Shown: in pieces, positions 52,310-63,304 of the stretch
How the letters are laid out: each line of letters opens with the position of its first letter
Position numbering within the stretch: position 1 is the stretch's first letter
Assembly: GCA_951799405.1 (NCBI GenBank)
Contig: OX637359.1
Span: 3,096,201-3,160,200, forward strand
Origin: Agapetus fuscipes
Taxonomy: Eukaryota > Arthropoda > Insecta > Trichoptera > Glossosomatidae
Length of the DNA stretch: 64,000 nt
Reading direction: 5' to 3'
The notes under the pieces: model-generated
Told to the model about the DNA's origin: nothing
The model's database searches: none
The model's input: the letters and a program-made list of their open reading frames with translations, nothing else
Made by a program: the position numbers and the translations under genes

Positions 52310-54580
52310 GATGAAATTGATGATGATGTATGGGGAAAAAAAAATTACGCTGAATTTTAATCTAAGAGTGAAATTATGTTGCTAAATGACGTAATTTTAT
52401 TGTACAGAAAGTTTCATTAGAATCAAACAACAACTCTTGTCTCCAAATCGACATTGAAATAATGAGAAATTGAAAAAAAAACACAAAAAAAATATTTTTA
52501 CATACTGACTTTAAACCTGATTTTTGAATTTTATTTCTCATGTAAAACAAATGTTTAAGGTATAAAATAACACATTTGAGAGAGAAAAGTAAATTACAGA
52601 AAATAAAATTTTGTTATTGATAACGTAAAAAATCCGTTTTTTTTTCGAATTTTGGCCTGACACTGCGAGACGTTATTTTAGGTTAAATATTTTTTTCTAA
52701 TGTTGATTTAAAAAAGAAACGTTGCAAAGACTTTTGTGCTGTTCTTCAAAGACATTTTGCTAGTTTTTGTATGATAAACGCAGATGAGATAGATCCATTT
52801 GCCCAACGTGTGCTGTGAAAAAAATGAGATCTCCATCAGATGTCTTTTGAGATGTTAGTGGTTCAGATGTATTTTTCTGCCAATTTGTAATACCACAGTA
52901 AGTTGCAACAACAAAGTTAATTCATGGAACTTGTAAGAGTCAATTTTCCCACCTTGCATGATAATAATTTTTAGAATCTTACGTGTATCTGCGAGGAGTT
53001 CACTTAGGTGTTTGTGAAGATTCGTAACTTCGCTATCAGTAAGTTTTCTGAATGAGCAAAGCAACTATTTTTTCACTTGGCACAATCAATTATCATTTTA
53101 GGTTCTCCTGATGAATATTTTTAATTTAATAAACTTCGATAAATGTCGGAAACCATCTTTGCAATAGGATGGCACATACAAATATCATAAATGTAACTGA
53201 ACATAGTTAAACTGAAAAGTAATAATTCTTTTTGAGTATATGTATGTACCTTAAGAAGGTTACTGCTAAAAAAATAAGAATTATTAGAAATCAAGCTAAA
53301 GCGTATGCTTGAACAACATAATTTGCCAAATTAATAAGTTTTTTAAGGGATCCTAAGCTCTATAGCTCGCAGAATCCACCAAGCATAGGATTTTTTTCCT
53401 GGAGATTTATGGGCCAAGTTTATGTTTTCTAAGACAAACTTGTATAGATATAATTGATCTGTACTTAAATATTGTGCGAATAAATCATAATGGGTATTAA
53501 AGGTTTTTTTGATAACTAATTGAATGTTTCACATTTGATATCATGCAGAACTTCTGAAGTTATGAATGCTGCCACTTTTCCCAAAACTCAATACCTGTAG
53601 AAAGTTTTTGCCAATGTAGAAACATCCAGTAAGCCTTTTTTGAAAAGTTGGCGATGCAGCTTTGGAAATGATTCTTGTGAGACTGGCTGTGGAGATATAC
53701 ATACATACTCAATGATGATGGTGTTTTATGTTATTTTAAGATTTAGGCGTGTTCTTTTACCATCAATGTATTTTGGTTCGATTATCTAAGCTTTTTTACA
53801 TAGATTCTTTTTTCTATGATTTCTTAGTTACTTTATAACGACTATGGCTGTACCTATTTCCAATAATCATTTTCCCTGATGTTTGCTAGTCAGTTAGGAA
53901 GCTTCACTCTTGTGCGAACACTCCGCAATCTCAATGAAAGGCGCATTGATTTATTTCTTTACATTTACAGGACAATAAATGTAAAACAGCACATTATTCA
54001 TCATCTTCATCATAAGCTCAACAGTCTTGGGTGGGGTTTTTTTAAACAATATCAGTTGTTTTAGGAGATTTTGGCGTTTTTTCGTGATTTTCAAAACATT
54101 TCTTGTCCAGTTGTGCAGTTACATTACTGCATTAAAAGATACATTTCATGACACTTCATGCTTTCTAAAAGAATAAAACAAATTTTACCAGTCACAGGGC
54201 TTTGAAATAAGTTTCGTATTCAACTCATAGTGACAACGCGCGGTCACAAATTCTTTGCAAAATAGTGAAATTCGACGCTCTTTCTACCCCTCCTACTGCT
54301 TATTAAGTGAAAAAATAACTTGTTTATTTGTACTATTGGTACAAATACTATATTTTATGCACAAAAATATAGAAATTACCGTAAAATCTCAATTCCTTAT
54401 TGTATTATTAGCCCTCATGAAAAATTATAAAAATGTCATTTTTTCGAAACTTTGAGGCCGATTTGGAGACAGATGATTAATACTTTTACGGAATTTTATT
54501 TTACACACGTAGTTTGAACTTTTTTTGGCAAAATATTCTTACTATTAGATTAATATTATCAAAAAAAAAAAAAATCGGCC
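52310..54580. other. AT-rich interior of the 2.95-kb element
   Basis: No domain recognised on either strand; short frames only. Confidence 0.45.
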
Positions 54581-54668
54581 CTCCTTATAATGCGTGTCTG
54601 CTTGTGAGAATGCATTTAATATGAATCTCAAATGATACATATCTTTGCAGCTTAGATTTAGATTTAGT

Positions 54669-55120
54669 ATGGTCTTTCATCATGATAACGCTAGACCACA
54701 TACATCTTAAGCCACTCGGCAAAAATGAAGAGAGTTTGGCTGGGAAGTGTTGATGCATCCGCCATATAGCCCTGACCTCGCACCTTCTGATTTCCACCTG
54801 TTTCAGTCTCTTCAAAATTTTTTAAGGCAGTGTTAGGTTAACATTAAGAGAGGACTGACAAAATAATAATAATAATATTAGGATGATTTATTTGGTGAGC
54901 GCTGTTTTTGTGTGTATCACACCTCAAGAGCCCTCTGCGAGCTTGGTCGTCGCTGTAGAAAGCGCCAATTCTCAAGCAAGACCCAGTTGTTGTAAGGTTA
55001 CAAAACTACTTGTTGCGTTTTTTTGATCAGAAGTCCCAAAATTTCTACAGCAACAGGATCATGTCTCTACCTACAAGATGGCAGATAGTCTACAAACAAA
55101 ATGGCATATATTATGTACTG
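54669..55120 (+). pseudogene. mariner transposase, distal parts
   Basis: MVFHHDNARPHTS (second Asp), a stop, then DLAPSDFHLFQSLQNFL (third Asp). After the SINE-B fragment, KLLVAFF, a stop, and SEVPKFLQQQDHV correspond to the C-terminus. Confidence 0.8.
54866..55000 (-). repeat. SINE-B 3' fragment inside the mariner
   Basis: AATAATATTAGGATGATTTA through CCCAGTTGTTGTAAGGTT; head absent. Confidence 0.85.
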
Positions 55121-55714
55121 TAAGAACATGTTAATTAAGTTTGAAAAAAGATTACCTGTTTTTTCATATAAAATGCGAAGAAACTTTTTTCCAGATCTAT
55201 TATATTTATAGTCTATTTTTAGAACAAAATGTTTTTCCGTAATAATAGTATTCTGAAGCAGTGCAGTAAATACTTCTTTACTTACTAAATTTTGCACTAA
55301 AAAAAACTTTATTTCACTGCCTTATGAGATAAAAAAAACGGTTGAAATGAAAAAAAAAGTTTAGTATCTTTGGAAATATTTCAAATCAAAACCAAGAGAT
55401 TGATTGCCGGCACACCAAAGGTTTGTGGCAGCCTGATACAAATATCGGCGCCAACCTGAAGTTCCCTTTTCTACCACCAGGTGAAGAACAACCTGTGACG
55501 TGGAAGTAAACGCCACGAAGCAAGCTCCTTCTTCTTCTTCCCTTTTCTACTCGGACCGCCGACCTGAGTAGACGTTCCGTCACGCCCTGACCAACCATCC
55601 ATCTTGTCTTTTGTATTCTAATCTAACTTTGTGTTGAGAATTCTCTGTCCGTTCTAACACCTATGTTACGCTTAATTGTTCACTCATTTATTTGTAGTGT
55701 TTCTAATATCTATA

Positions 55715-56222
55715 ATAATCTATAATCTAAGTTGCAAGGATATATTCATTCAAAGCTCTCAGATGTATGCCCACAAACAAACACGTGTAGTTCGCGCTTA
55801 CAAATGCTGATTATGTACTTACAAATAAAATCCAAACCTCAAATGAACATAAGCCCTGCAACTCTTGCCGACATTCCCTGAAACAGGGGTGACATTGGCA
55901 AAGTGAACCATTTTTTACAGTATGGGTGGTCAGCCTCATACCAACCTATAAGTCAAGGAATACGAGTAAAAAATAACATTTAAGTATAAGAAAACAACAA
56001 AACCTTAAAAATAAATCTATACAAAAAAAGTAAAAAAAAAGAAATGTCTTATGCAAAAAATGTAGCAAGCCAATAAACCAACATTAAAAATCAGCATTGC
56101 AGATTAGCCGCCACTTCTTCCTGTCCTTGCATACTTCTTTCATTTCATCCAGAGTCATAACCTTTTTCATACAAGTCCTCCTTTTATTATGACTCTGGAT
56201 ATCCCATTCATTCGCTATTTCA
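55715..56222 (-). mobile_element. RTE-like LINE 3' end with 3' unit
   Basis: 3' unit 55715-55961, then UTR and coding end to 56222. Nearly the same sequence as the copy at 63590-64000, so both derive from a recent subfamily. Confidence 0.85.
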
Positions 56223-56229
56223 TAATAAT

Positions 56230-56695
56230 TAATAATTTAATATCAATTAATCAAATATTAATTAACTATTACACTGTGTAACTATTTCATAAATAAATGT
56301 TGATGTGTTTCGTGAACTGCATTCGTTTCCTTTCTATTAAATTCCCATCTTATCTTTCAGAACACGCGAGTCAATTTTAACTACTAATGACAGTGATAAC
56401 AATCTGAAAGTGGTGACCTCACTTTTGATGGCTATAGGATCATCTCTCATAACCATCCACCACTGTAAATGATCACACCGTCATTTACACTCGTTAAAGG
56501 TTAAATAGGCGTCTTAACAGATTGGGCTCAGTACCCGTAGTATGAGTTTTTCCGTGAATATGTGAGAATAATGTGAAAAAACACAAGGTACTGATCTGTT
56601 AAACCTGGCACTTATCCCACGTCATCACATTTTGTATTTGTCTACAGGGCTTACCCTAGGAACTACGGGCGGCTGATTTCACACTGCCCCCTTGC
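56230..56695. other. unannotated stretch
   Basis: No gene or repeat recognised. Confidence 0.4.
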
Positions 56696-56696
56696 T

Positions 56697-56732
56697 AAAC
56701 TAACTTCACACACTTCACTTTTGACTTGAATA
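56697..56732. repeat. fragment of the 42389-45048 terminal repeat
   Basis: CTTCACACACTTCACTTTTG matches the inner side of that element's terminal repeat and ends exactly where the Helitron begins. Confidence 0.55.
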
Positions 56733-58680
56733 TCTTATATATAAAATTCTTGGGGGTATTTGCGTCTGTTTTTTTCGAATTTGCAAAAATGTTTTTCTAA
56801 CAAGTGTTTCTATTGACAAACTGAACTAACGCTCGATTCCAGAATTTTTGGTGTTTGTTTGTTTGTATATTTGTACCATTATAGGCGCCCAGACCGTTCG
56901 CAGCACGATGCTGAAATTTTGCATGCCCCCATAAAGTGTCAGTGGCTAAGCAACTGTCAGGGTCCGAATGACGTCACGTGCATATTTCGCATACCTGCCA
57001 TACAGACTGAAAATTGAAATCTTGCCGCTGGCGGCCATTTTAAATTTACAGGCTTGATATTCGAAACAGTCATGCTTCTCAGTAATTTTAACAACTTTTG
57101 GAAGAAACTTTTTCGCAAAAAGTAAATTCTTCAAACAAAATTTGTAAATACCTACATAGAAAAGAATAAAAAACAATAACTTTCAGGTGGCACAATGGGC
57201 GCATGCATTAAGTTGGAACATTGAAATTAAGCATGCCCCCTAAACATAAACAGACTTACATATTTTCAAAAAAAAACAAAAAATACATGAAGGATTAAGA
57301 GTAGCTGCCATACGTTTTTTTTGGTTTCTCCAATATTAAACATTCTCCTGGCGTTCATTTTAAAAGTCTGAAGGTTTTTTCTCAATGATCAATTTGGTTT
57401 TGTTTATGTCAACATTTTTTGAAAGAAAACTTTTTTCAATGACAAATTTTTTCCAACAAAATTTTGAAAAACCTGATTTTTACAAAAAAGTCAAATTTAT
57501 AAGTAAAAAAATTAACTGTTTTGATGCTACACAAACAATTATAATTTAGCGAAATGTAATGATATGTAATAGGACAATCCCGCCAAGTGTATATTTTGCA
57601 TACCCGCTATACCAACTAAAAAAATCGTTGCTCTGCAGGCGGCCATTTTTAATGTCTAGACCTCATACTCGAATTTAAAATGCATTTAAGTAAACCCCAT
57701 AAATGTTGGAAGAAACTTTTTTTCTACGGCAAATTTCTTTGAACAAATATTTAAAAAGTAAAATTTCATACAAAGTGTCTTATATATAAAAATAAAAAAA
57801 AGTTAAAAAGTTTCTTTTTTTTAAATTTTCAAAAGTCATTTTTTCTTAGAGTTCTGTCGATGGGTCAAACGTTTTCCCATACTTAGATTTTTTGTAGATT
57901 GTGAGTTTAGGCGTTTTAAGGTATCTTCAGGAACCAATATCGTGAAAAGTATAACAAGCAGTTATAAGATGGCAAAAGGTAATTCAGAGCAGCACGAGCA
58001 GTCTGAAGACATTTCATGCCAATTGTAGCAGCTTGAACAATGTAAAAACAAAAGCACCGTTACCAACAAAACAATGCCGTATGGCAAACGCAGTCATGTT
58101 TCATGCCACTATAAGACAATTGCAAGCAACACAGGTACGCTTAAGATACTATTACCAGCAAAACGAAAAAGAGCAGAAAAGACAAGTTATACACTTAAAT
58201 GATAATGAACGGGTCGAGCATCATTATAAACCATCACCAGAAAAATAAAGAGCAGAAATAAAAAGCAGGATAAAGACTTCAGCACCTGCACAACAATAGG
58301 AAGTAGCACGATCAGGCCTGGGATTCTACCATAAAATTGTCCACTTTTTGTTGTTGTTGTTGGTCAGTTCTCATGGATCTTTTAAAAATCAGAGCAGGGG
58401 TAAAGTGTGCTGGTGAAGCCGGACTTCAAACTAAAATGCCGTTATCGTGCGCAGCACGAGTAGGCAGGTTATTTAACTTAAATTCGTCTTTCGTGGATTA
58501 AAGATATTCGGAACATGAAAAGAATTCAATTACCTTTTCATCACAAAATTTATTAAATTATATCTAAAAGCATTCCATGAAATAAAGAACATATGGGTAA
58601 AAAATTATAACGAAGCCAGACTAAAAACTGCCCGTAGGGCCTAGCAGCCAACCGTGCGAGAGCGCGGTTTGGTCTGCTAG
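56733..58680 (+). mobile_element. non-autonomous Helitron
   Basis: Begins TCTTATATATAAAATTC after an A and ends CTAG before a T. Twelve bases upstream of CTAG is a hairpin ACCGTGC-GAGA-GCGCGGT, the usual Helitron 3' structure. The interior has diverged tandem segments (CGGCCATTTT, TGTTGGAAGAAACTTTTTT) and no Rep/helicase domain. Confidence 0.82.
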
Positions 58681-59340
58681 TCTCATATATAAAAAAATAG
58701 AAATTTAACCTACCCATTTGTTTGTTTGTTTATAGACCGTTCACAGTAGGGCACTAAAATTAAGCATCGACCCAAAAAACGCTCATACGCAAAAGATAGG
58801 GGCGGTCTGAATGTTTAAAAACGCTTATTTCTTATAGGTACCATAGACACTGAATCTAAAAATCATCCCGCTGATGGCCAATTTTAATTAAAAGACCCCA
58901 TACTTAAAATTATCCTGTCTTTTTATAATCCAAACAAATGTTGGAAAAAACTTTCTCTCAATCAATAAGTCTTTCAAACAAAAATTGTAAATACCTACAT
59001 ATGCAAAATTCCGAAATCATAACTTGCAAGTCGCCCAGCCATCGCATTTACAAACATGTAGAGTTGAATTTTTGCGTGTGACCTAACAATAAAAAGATTT
59101 AATAACCCCCAAAATTAAATTAAAAAGTATACAGTTTTTCAAGTAGCCACCATACATTTTTTTGGGTTTTAACGGGTTTTTTGCGTCCACTTTAAACTTG
59201 GGTGGTAAATTTTCCCAGTTCGTTTTGGATTCTGCTAATTTCAATTAAATGTTGAAGAAAACTTTTTTTTATGACGAATTTCTTCGAACAAAACTATTAA
59301 AAGTTCATTTTTCCATTTAAAACTTAATTCTTTTTTCATA
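56880..59340 (+). repeat. diverged tandem units in and after the Helitron
   Basis: Five blocks share the order 'CCATAC..., GGCGGCCATTTT, GTTGGAAGAAACTTTTTT, AATTTCTTCGAACAAA' at about 56990, 57310, 57600, 58840 and 59150. Spacing varies from 280 to 390 bp where adjacent. Confidence 0.65.
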
Positions 59341-59345
59341 CGTAT
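58681..59345 (+). mobile_element. second Helitron 5' part, in tandem
   Basis: TCTCATATATAAAAAAATAG follows the first element's CTAG with no gap, and its body repeats the first element's interior. No second 3' hairpin seen, so its 3' end is missing. Confidence 0.65.
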
Positions 59346-59536
59346 GGTTGATTAGTGAATATTTATTAGCCAACTGATATAATTTCAAGAATTATTCTTT
59401 CCGTATTTTTCCCCTGGCAATATTAGAAAACTTGCAGCACTCAGTGGATTTTAGGGTAACCATGATTTTAAAATATCATCGCGACCAAAAAAACCTTTGT
59501 TGCCAAAAAATTGTTGCATAACAAAATTGTGCTTTT

Positions 59537-59849
59537 GAGGTTGGTTTAAGGCTGACCACCCGTGATGTAAAAAGTAAATTCGCTTTACCAATGTCACCCC
59601 TGTTTCAAGAAAAGGCGGCAAAAGTTGCAAAGTCACGTGTATACTCAAAAAAAAATTGTGCTTATGAGGTTGGTTGGTTGATTAAGGCTGACCACCCGTA
59701 ATGTTAAAATACATTCGCTTTACCAATGTCACCCCTGTTTCAAGAAAATGCGGCAAAAGTTGCAAAGTCACGTGTATATGTACTTGTGGGCACGCATTAA
59801 TTATAAATCTTAAACGGAATTTCATCCATGCAACTCAGATTAAGATTAT
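59537..59849 (+). repeat. LINE 3'-end unit, variant with an internal tandem duplication
   Basis: AGGCTGACCACCCGT...GTTGCAAAGTCACGTGTATA occurs twice (59550-59645 and 59685-59780); the tail AACTCAGATTAAGATTA occurs once. Confidence 0.8.
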
Positions 59850-60419
59850 AAACTGATAAGTGTATGTGAAATGTGAAAACTGCTTTCCGAATATCGACAA
59901 AGTATTTTAGTCCCGAAAAAATATGCCTGGCATATGGACACCCTACTAATAAATTTAAAAAAAGAACGCGGGAAGTGGACATTTTGATTTAATGACAGCT
60001 CGGTTTTGACATGTTTTGTTGTTACGTTTTGGAAAAATTAATGTTATAATAATTCAAATAATAAGAAGTTTTGGAGTATTAACTGGTTTAAAATGAAGAG
60101 ATATTTTATCGTTTAGTGCATTTAAAGAAGTGGAATATCTTAAGCATCTCCTAAACAGACAAAGATATGTTTCTTTCTCGGCTACAGGTTAGAATTATTT
60201 TCTTTTGAAATATGGGATATAAATTTTAAGCACATTGTTTTTTTGCCAATAATGAAGTGTATGTAATACAATACGTGCAAAAGACGAAGGCGCAAATAAA
60301 AAGCGCACTAGAAAGAGCGAAATTTTTAAAGTAGGATAGCATTCGTAACTCAGTTTTAACCAAAACGTCGCTTACGCACTATTTCCTTTTAACTGTCGAT
60401 ATGGATCTTAGTGGTTAAT

Positions 60420-60535
60420 CTAGAATCTATGTTGCGAAGGTGTATATAAGCCCTTAGCAACCAATAAATGTACATAAGTTCGCATATATACATGCTGCAT
60501 GTGGACTTAATCTTAATATATCTTTGCTCAGTCGG
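60420..60535 (-). repeat. LINE 3'-end unit, remnant
   Basis: AGAATCTATGTTGCGAAGG tail and ATGCTGCATGTGGACTTA. Confidence 0.6.
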
Positions 60536-60536
60536 T

Positions 60537-61500
60537 GTTATGGCCAAGGGGGCCAAGTGGGCTGATCTTTCTAGCCTGTTTGGAATAGAACAACATTGGT
60601 TCGATCCCCGCTTGGGTCATTTGACCATAACTTTGACCCTGGTTCAACAGATGTTATAGGGTTATTACAATAAAAACAATGAATTACTAATTGATGATAT
60701 TAATACCCGTTTCTGGTCAGGCAGAATAGGTTGGTGAATTGCATTCCTCTTCACAAATCTTTTTTTATTTTTTTTTCAAATAGATTTGTGAAGAGGAATG
60801 CAATTCACTAACCTATTCTATCTGGCCAGAAACAGGTATTAATATCATCAATTAATAATTCATATTGTTTCTATTAATAAATTATTAATTACCCAATAAC
60901 ATCTGTTGAACCAAGGTCAAAGTTAAAGTCAAGTGACCCGAGCGGGGATCGAACCAAACGCAACTAAGCTACACATAGGTATAGTGTAACTTCTTGCCTG
61001 CGTTATCCCCGAAGGGGTCGCATGTTAGCGCTTCGGGACCTATTTATTTTTACTGGTAAGGGGGGCGGCCTCGCACCAACCACTTTAAGTTAAAGTGGGG
61101 GTTTCCCAGCTCCCGGGGGGGCTGGTTCTTATTTCTTTGTGAAGGCTGAGTAAACCTTTGAGATCGAACCCATGCTCTCGGCATGGAATGCAAGCATTCT
61201 ACCAATTAAGCTATCAACCTTTTTACGAGCTTGATCGTCAAGACCCAGTTGCTGTAAGGCTGGATGGAACTTTGGTGACCGGTCATTGGTAAAGGTTTTA
61301 TGAATTTTTCAACCCTGCGAAGAGCAATTTTGAAAATATAAATGGTATATTTTTTGTGCTCCGCCGGGAATCGAACCCACAACCTTCCCATTCAGAGTCC
61401 TCAGTAACACTGAGCTACGGACAGGTCAACGTTATTCTATTCCGAATTCGCTAGAAAGATCAGCCTCTTGGCCCCCTCGGCCATAACACTGATTGATAGA
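60537..61500. repeat. inverted pair of SINE-C (foldback) carrying a dimeric SINE
   Basis: Left arm 60537-60770 starts with a tRNA-like head (GTTATGGCCAAGGGGGCC, GGTTCGATCCCCGC B box). The right arm is its complement, 60783-60956 and 61433-61500, interrupted at the B box by the SINE-B/B' dimer. The arms are tail to tail around a T-rich loop of about 15 bp. Confidence 0.85.
60957..61432 (-). mobile_element. dimeric SINE: SINE-B plus SINE-B'
   Basis: Complement order SINE-B (61432 to about 61226) then SINE-B' (to 60957). Inserted in the right arm of the SINE-C foldback between GATCGAACCA and ACGTTATTC, with no obvious duplication beyond AAC. Confidence 0.85.
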
Positions 61501-61646
61501 AATGTAATAAAAGTAAATCCTAATATTTTTTTCTTTGTAAGATTTTATTTAAATTACAAAAATAAAAAAAGGAACTCCAAAGAATTAGGCTTAGCTAAGT
61601 AATACACTGCTTTTATTATAATGTTCTCTCATTCAGAACTTGACAC

Positions 61647-61881
61647 TTCCTTGACTTATAGGTTGGTAGGAGGCTGACCACCAATATTGTAAAAAAAAAA
61701 CACTTTGCCAATGTCACCCCTGTTCCAGGGAAGGTCAGCAAGAGTTTGCTTATGTCCATTTGACATTGGCTTTTATGTTGCAAATCCACATGCGGTATAA
61801 GCAAGCATGAACTTATACGTGACTGCTTATGGGAATGCATTTAATATGAATGTTAAATGTTATTTATCTATGCAACTTATT
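61647..61881 (+). repeat. LINE 3'-end unit
   Basis: TTCCTTGACTTATAGGTTGG to CTATGCAACTTATTAAATT. Confidence 0.85.
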
Positions 61882-61959
61882 AAATTATTATTTTTATTAT
61901 TAGAATATGCATTGTCAGATAATAGGTACCTACTTAATTGTTAACATCACAACGCGAAG

Positions 61960-62412
61960 CGACCTCATTACACATAAAGTGTAACTTCTTACCTGTGTTT
62001 TCCTCGAAGGGGTCGCATGTGGCGATTTGAGACCTATTTATCGGGTCGGCTCACGCCAATCACTTCGGTTGAAGATGTGGTTTCCCAGCTCCCACAGGGG
62101 GGCGGTTCATATTTATTGTGAAGGCTGAGTACTCCTTGCCGGTATTTATTTTGGGTTTTAAATAAACACCGAAACGCGAAATCCTTTCTGGCACCTACGG
62201 TGGAGATCAAACTCTTGCTGCGAAGCAAACCTTGAATGCAAGCATTCTACTAACTGTGCCATAGACCGGACTTTTGCAAGCTTGGTCGTCGCTACAGAGT
62301 GCCAATTCTCATGCAAGACCCAATTGCTGTACGGCTGGATGGACCTTTTTGTGACCGGTCTTTGGTAAAGGCAATGAATTATCCAACCCAGCAAAGAGCA
62401 TTTGTGAATATA
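61960..62412 (-). mobile_element. dimeric SINE: SINE-B plus SINE-B' (third copy)
   Basis: SINE-B part 62412-62275 lacks its head; SINE-B' part 62274-61960 has a tRNA-like head (complement of GGTTTGCTTCGCAGCAAGAG region) and the GGGGTCGCATGTGGCG block. Confidence 0.78.
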
Positions 62413-62712
62413 TATAACATAACTCGCAATTAAGCTACACATACAGTGCAACTTCTTGCCGCGTCATCCCCGAAGGGTTTCGCATGTGGTGAGTCGAACC
62501 TATTTATTTTTACAGGTAAAGGGGCAAGCCTTATGCAATCACTTCAGTTGAAGTAGGGATTTCCCAGTTACCGAAGAGGGTGGTACACATTTCTTGTGAA
62601 GAGTGAGTAGGTAAACCTTGCCGGTAATTGATTTTGGCGTTAGAAAAAAAAAACCGAAACGGGGAATCATTTATGCCACTCTGGGTGGGATTCGAACCCG
62701 AGCTCAGGGCAT
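62413..62712 (-). mobile_element. SINE-B' copy
   Basis: Complement of GGGATTCGAACCCGAGCTCA (B box at about 62687-62706), body with TTACTCACTCTTCACAAG and tail to GCAATTAAGCTACAC. Directly follows the preceding dimer in the same orientation. Confidence 0.82.
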
Positions 62713-63002
62713 TGCTCATGCTCATCCTGTATGTATGTGTCAGAAGAACCCACAGCATATGGACGCTCATACAAAGTTATATATTTTCTCAAGTGGCGTT
62801 ACATCTTCCCGTGAAGTAAAAGCAATGGCACGACAAAACATGAACCTCTATGCCCTTGGCGTGCATAAAAGTAAATAGTTCGTTGTTAATGAAAATATAT
62901 TTTTTTGTAATTGCATATCTCGGGTGGCACTCCTTACAGGCACGTGTGTAGGGTATAGGCAAAAACACTTCAGAATGAATATTTTCTTTTATTCCCTTAA
63001 CC

Positions 63003-63060
63003 ATTCTTACAATATGGATGGTCATAGGTCAGCCTCATACCAACCTATAAGTCAAGGAAT
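63003..63060 (-). repeat. LINE 3'-end unit, 5' piece only
   Basis: TTCTTACAATATGGATGGTC and CCTCATACCAACCTATAAGT. Confidence 0.75.
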
Positions 63061-63124
63061 GAGTCTGAAATAGCACTGCTGTAAATAGACTCAGGGCTCC
63101 CCGCAGGAGCAACACGGCCAATTT

Positions 63125-63290
63125 GCATTGTGCCTTTTGTATTGCCGGCCCTCTGCTTTTTAATGTTTTACCACACGAGCTGACAGCTGTGGAGAGTGCA
63201 AATGTTTTTAAATCAATATTGAAGACATGTCTGTTCAGGAGGGGCTCTGCAGTGCCCTTGCGGTGAACTCACAAAACGGCACTAAAAATA
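63125..63290 (+). pseudogene. non-LTR polymerase C-terminal fragment
   Basis: Frames read AFCIAGPLLFNVLPHELT and NVFKSILKTCLFRRG, the CR1/Jockey-type tail. It runs straight into the RTE-like copy. Confidence 0.55.
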
Positions 63291-63304
63291 TTGTTATGTT
63301 AAAT

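Larger units (their letters stand above)
51637..54586. mobile_element. 2.95-kb TIR element with 8-bp TSD
   Basis: Flanks ATTATGCG (51629-51636) and ATAATGCG (54587-54594), one mismatch. Ends TTAAGGAGGGCC and the complement GGCCCTCCTT. An 8-bp TSD suggests hAT- or P-like, but the 2.3 kb from 52310 on shows no recognisable transposase and is AT-rich. Confidence 0.68.
51520..54668 (+). repeat. LINE 3'-end unit split by a 2.95-kb element
   Basis: 5' part GTGTCACCCCTGCTTCAGGG at 51520-51636 and 3' part GCGTGTCTGCTTGTGAGAATG to TTAGATTTAG at 54587-54668. Confidence 0.82.
50623..55201 (+). mobile_element. mariner element, heavily interrupted
   Basis: TA on both sides (50621-50622, 55202-55203) and about 28-bp ends: TTAGGTCGGGGAAAAAGT at the left, the complement of ATAGATCTGGAAAAAAGT at the right. 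Transposase pieces lie at about 50870-51519, 54669-54832 and 55000-55120. Two insertions split it: a LINE 3'-end copy that itself contains a 2.95-kb element, and a SINE-B fragment. Confidence 0.88.

Noticed and set aside
58033..58248. 71-aa frame inside the Helitron
   Set aside because: Charged, Gln-rich, no Rep or helicase motif, and frames around it are broken.
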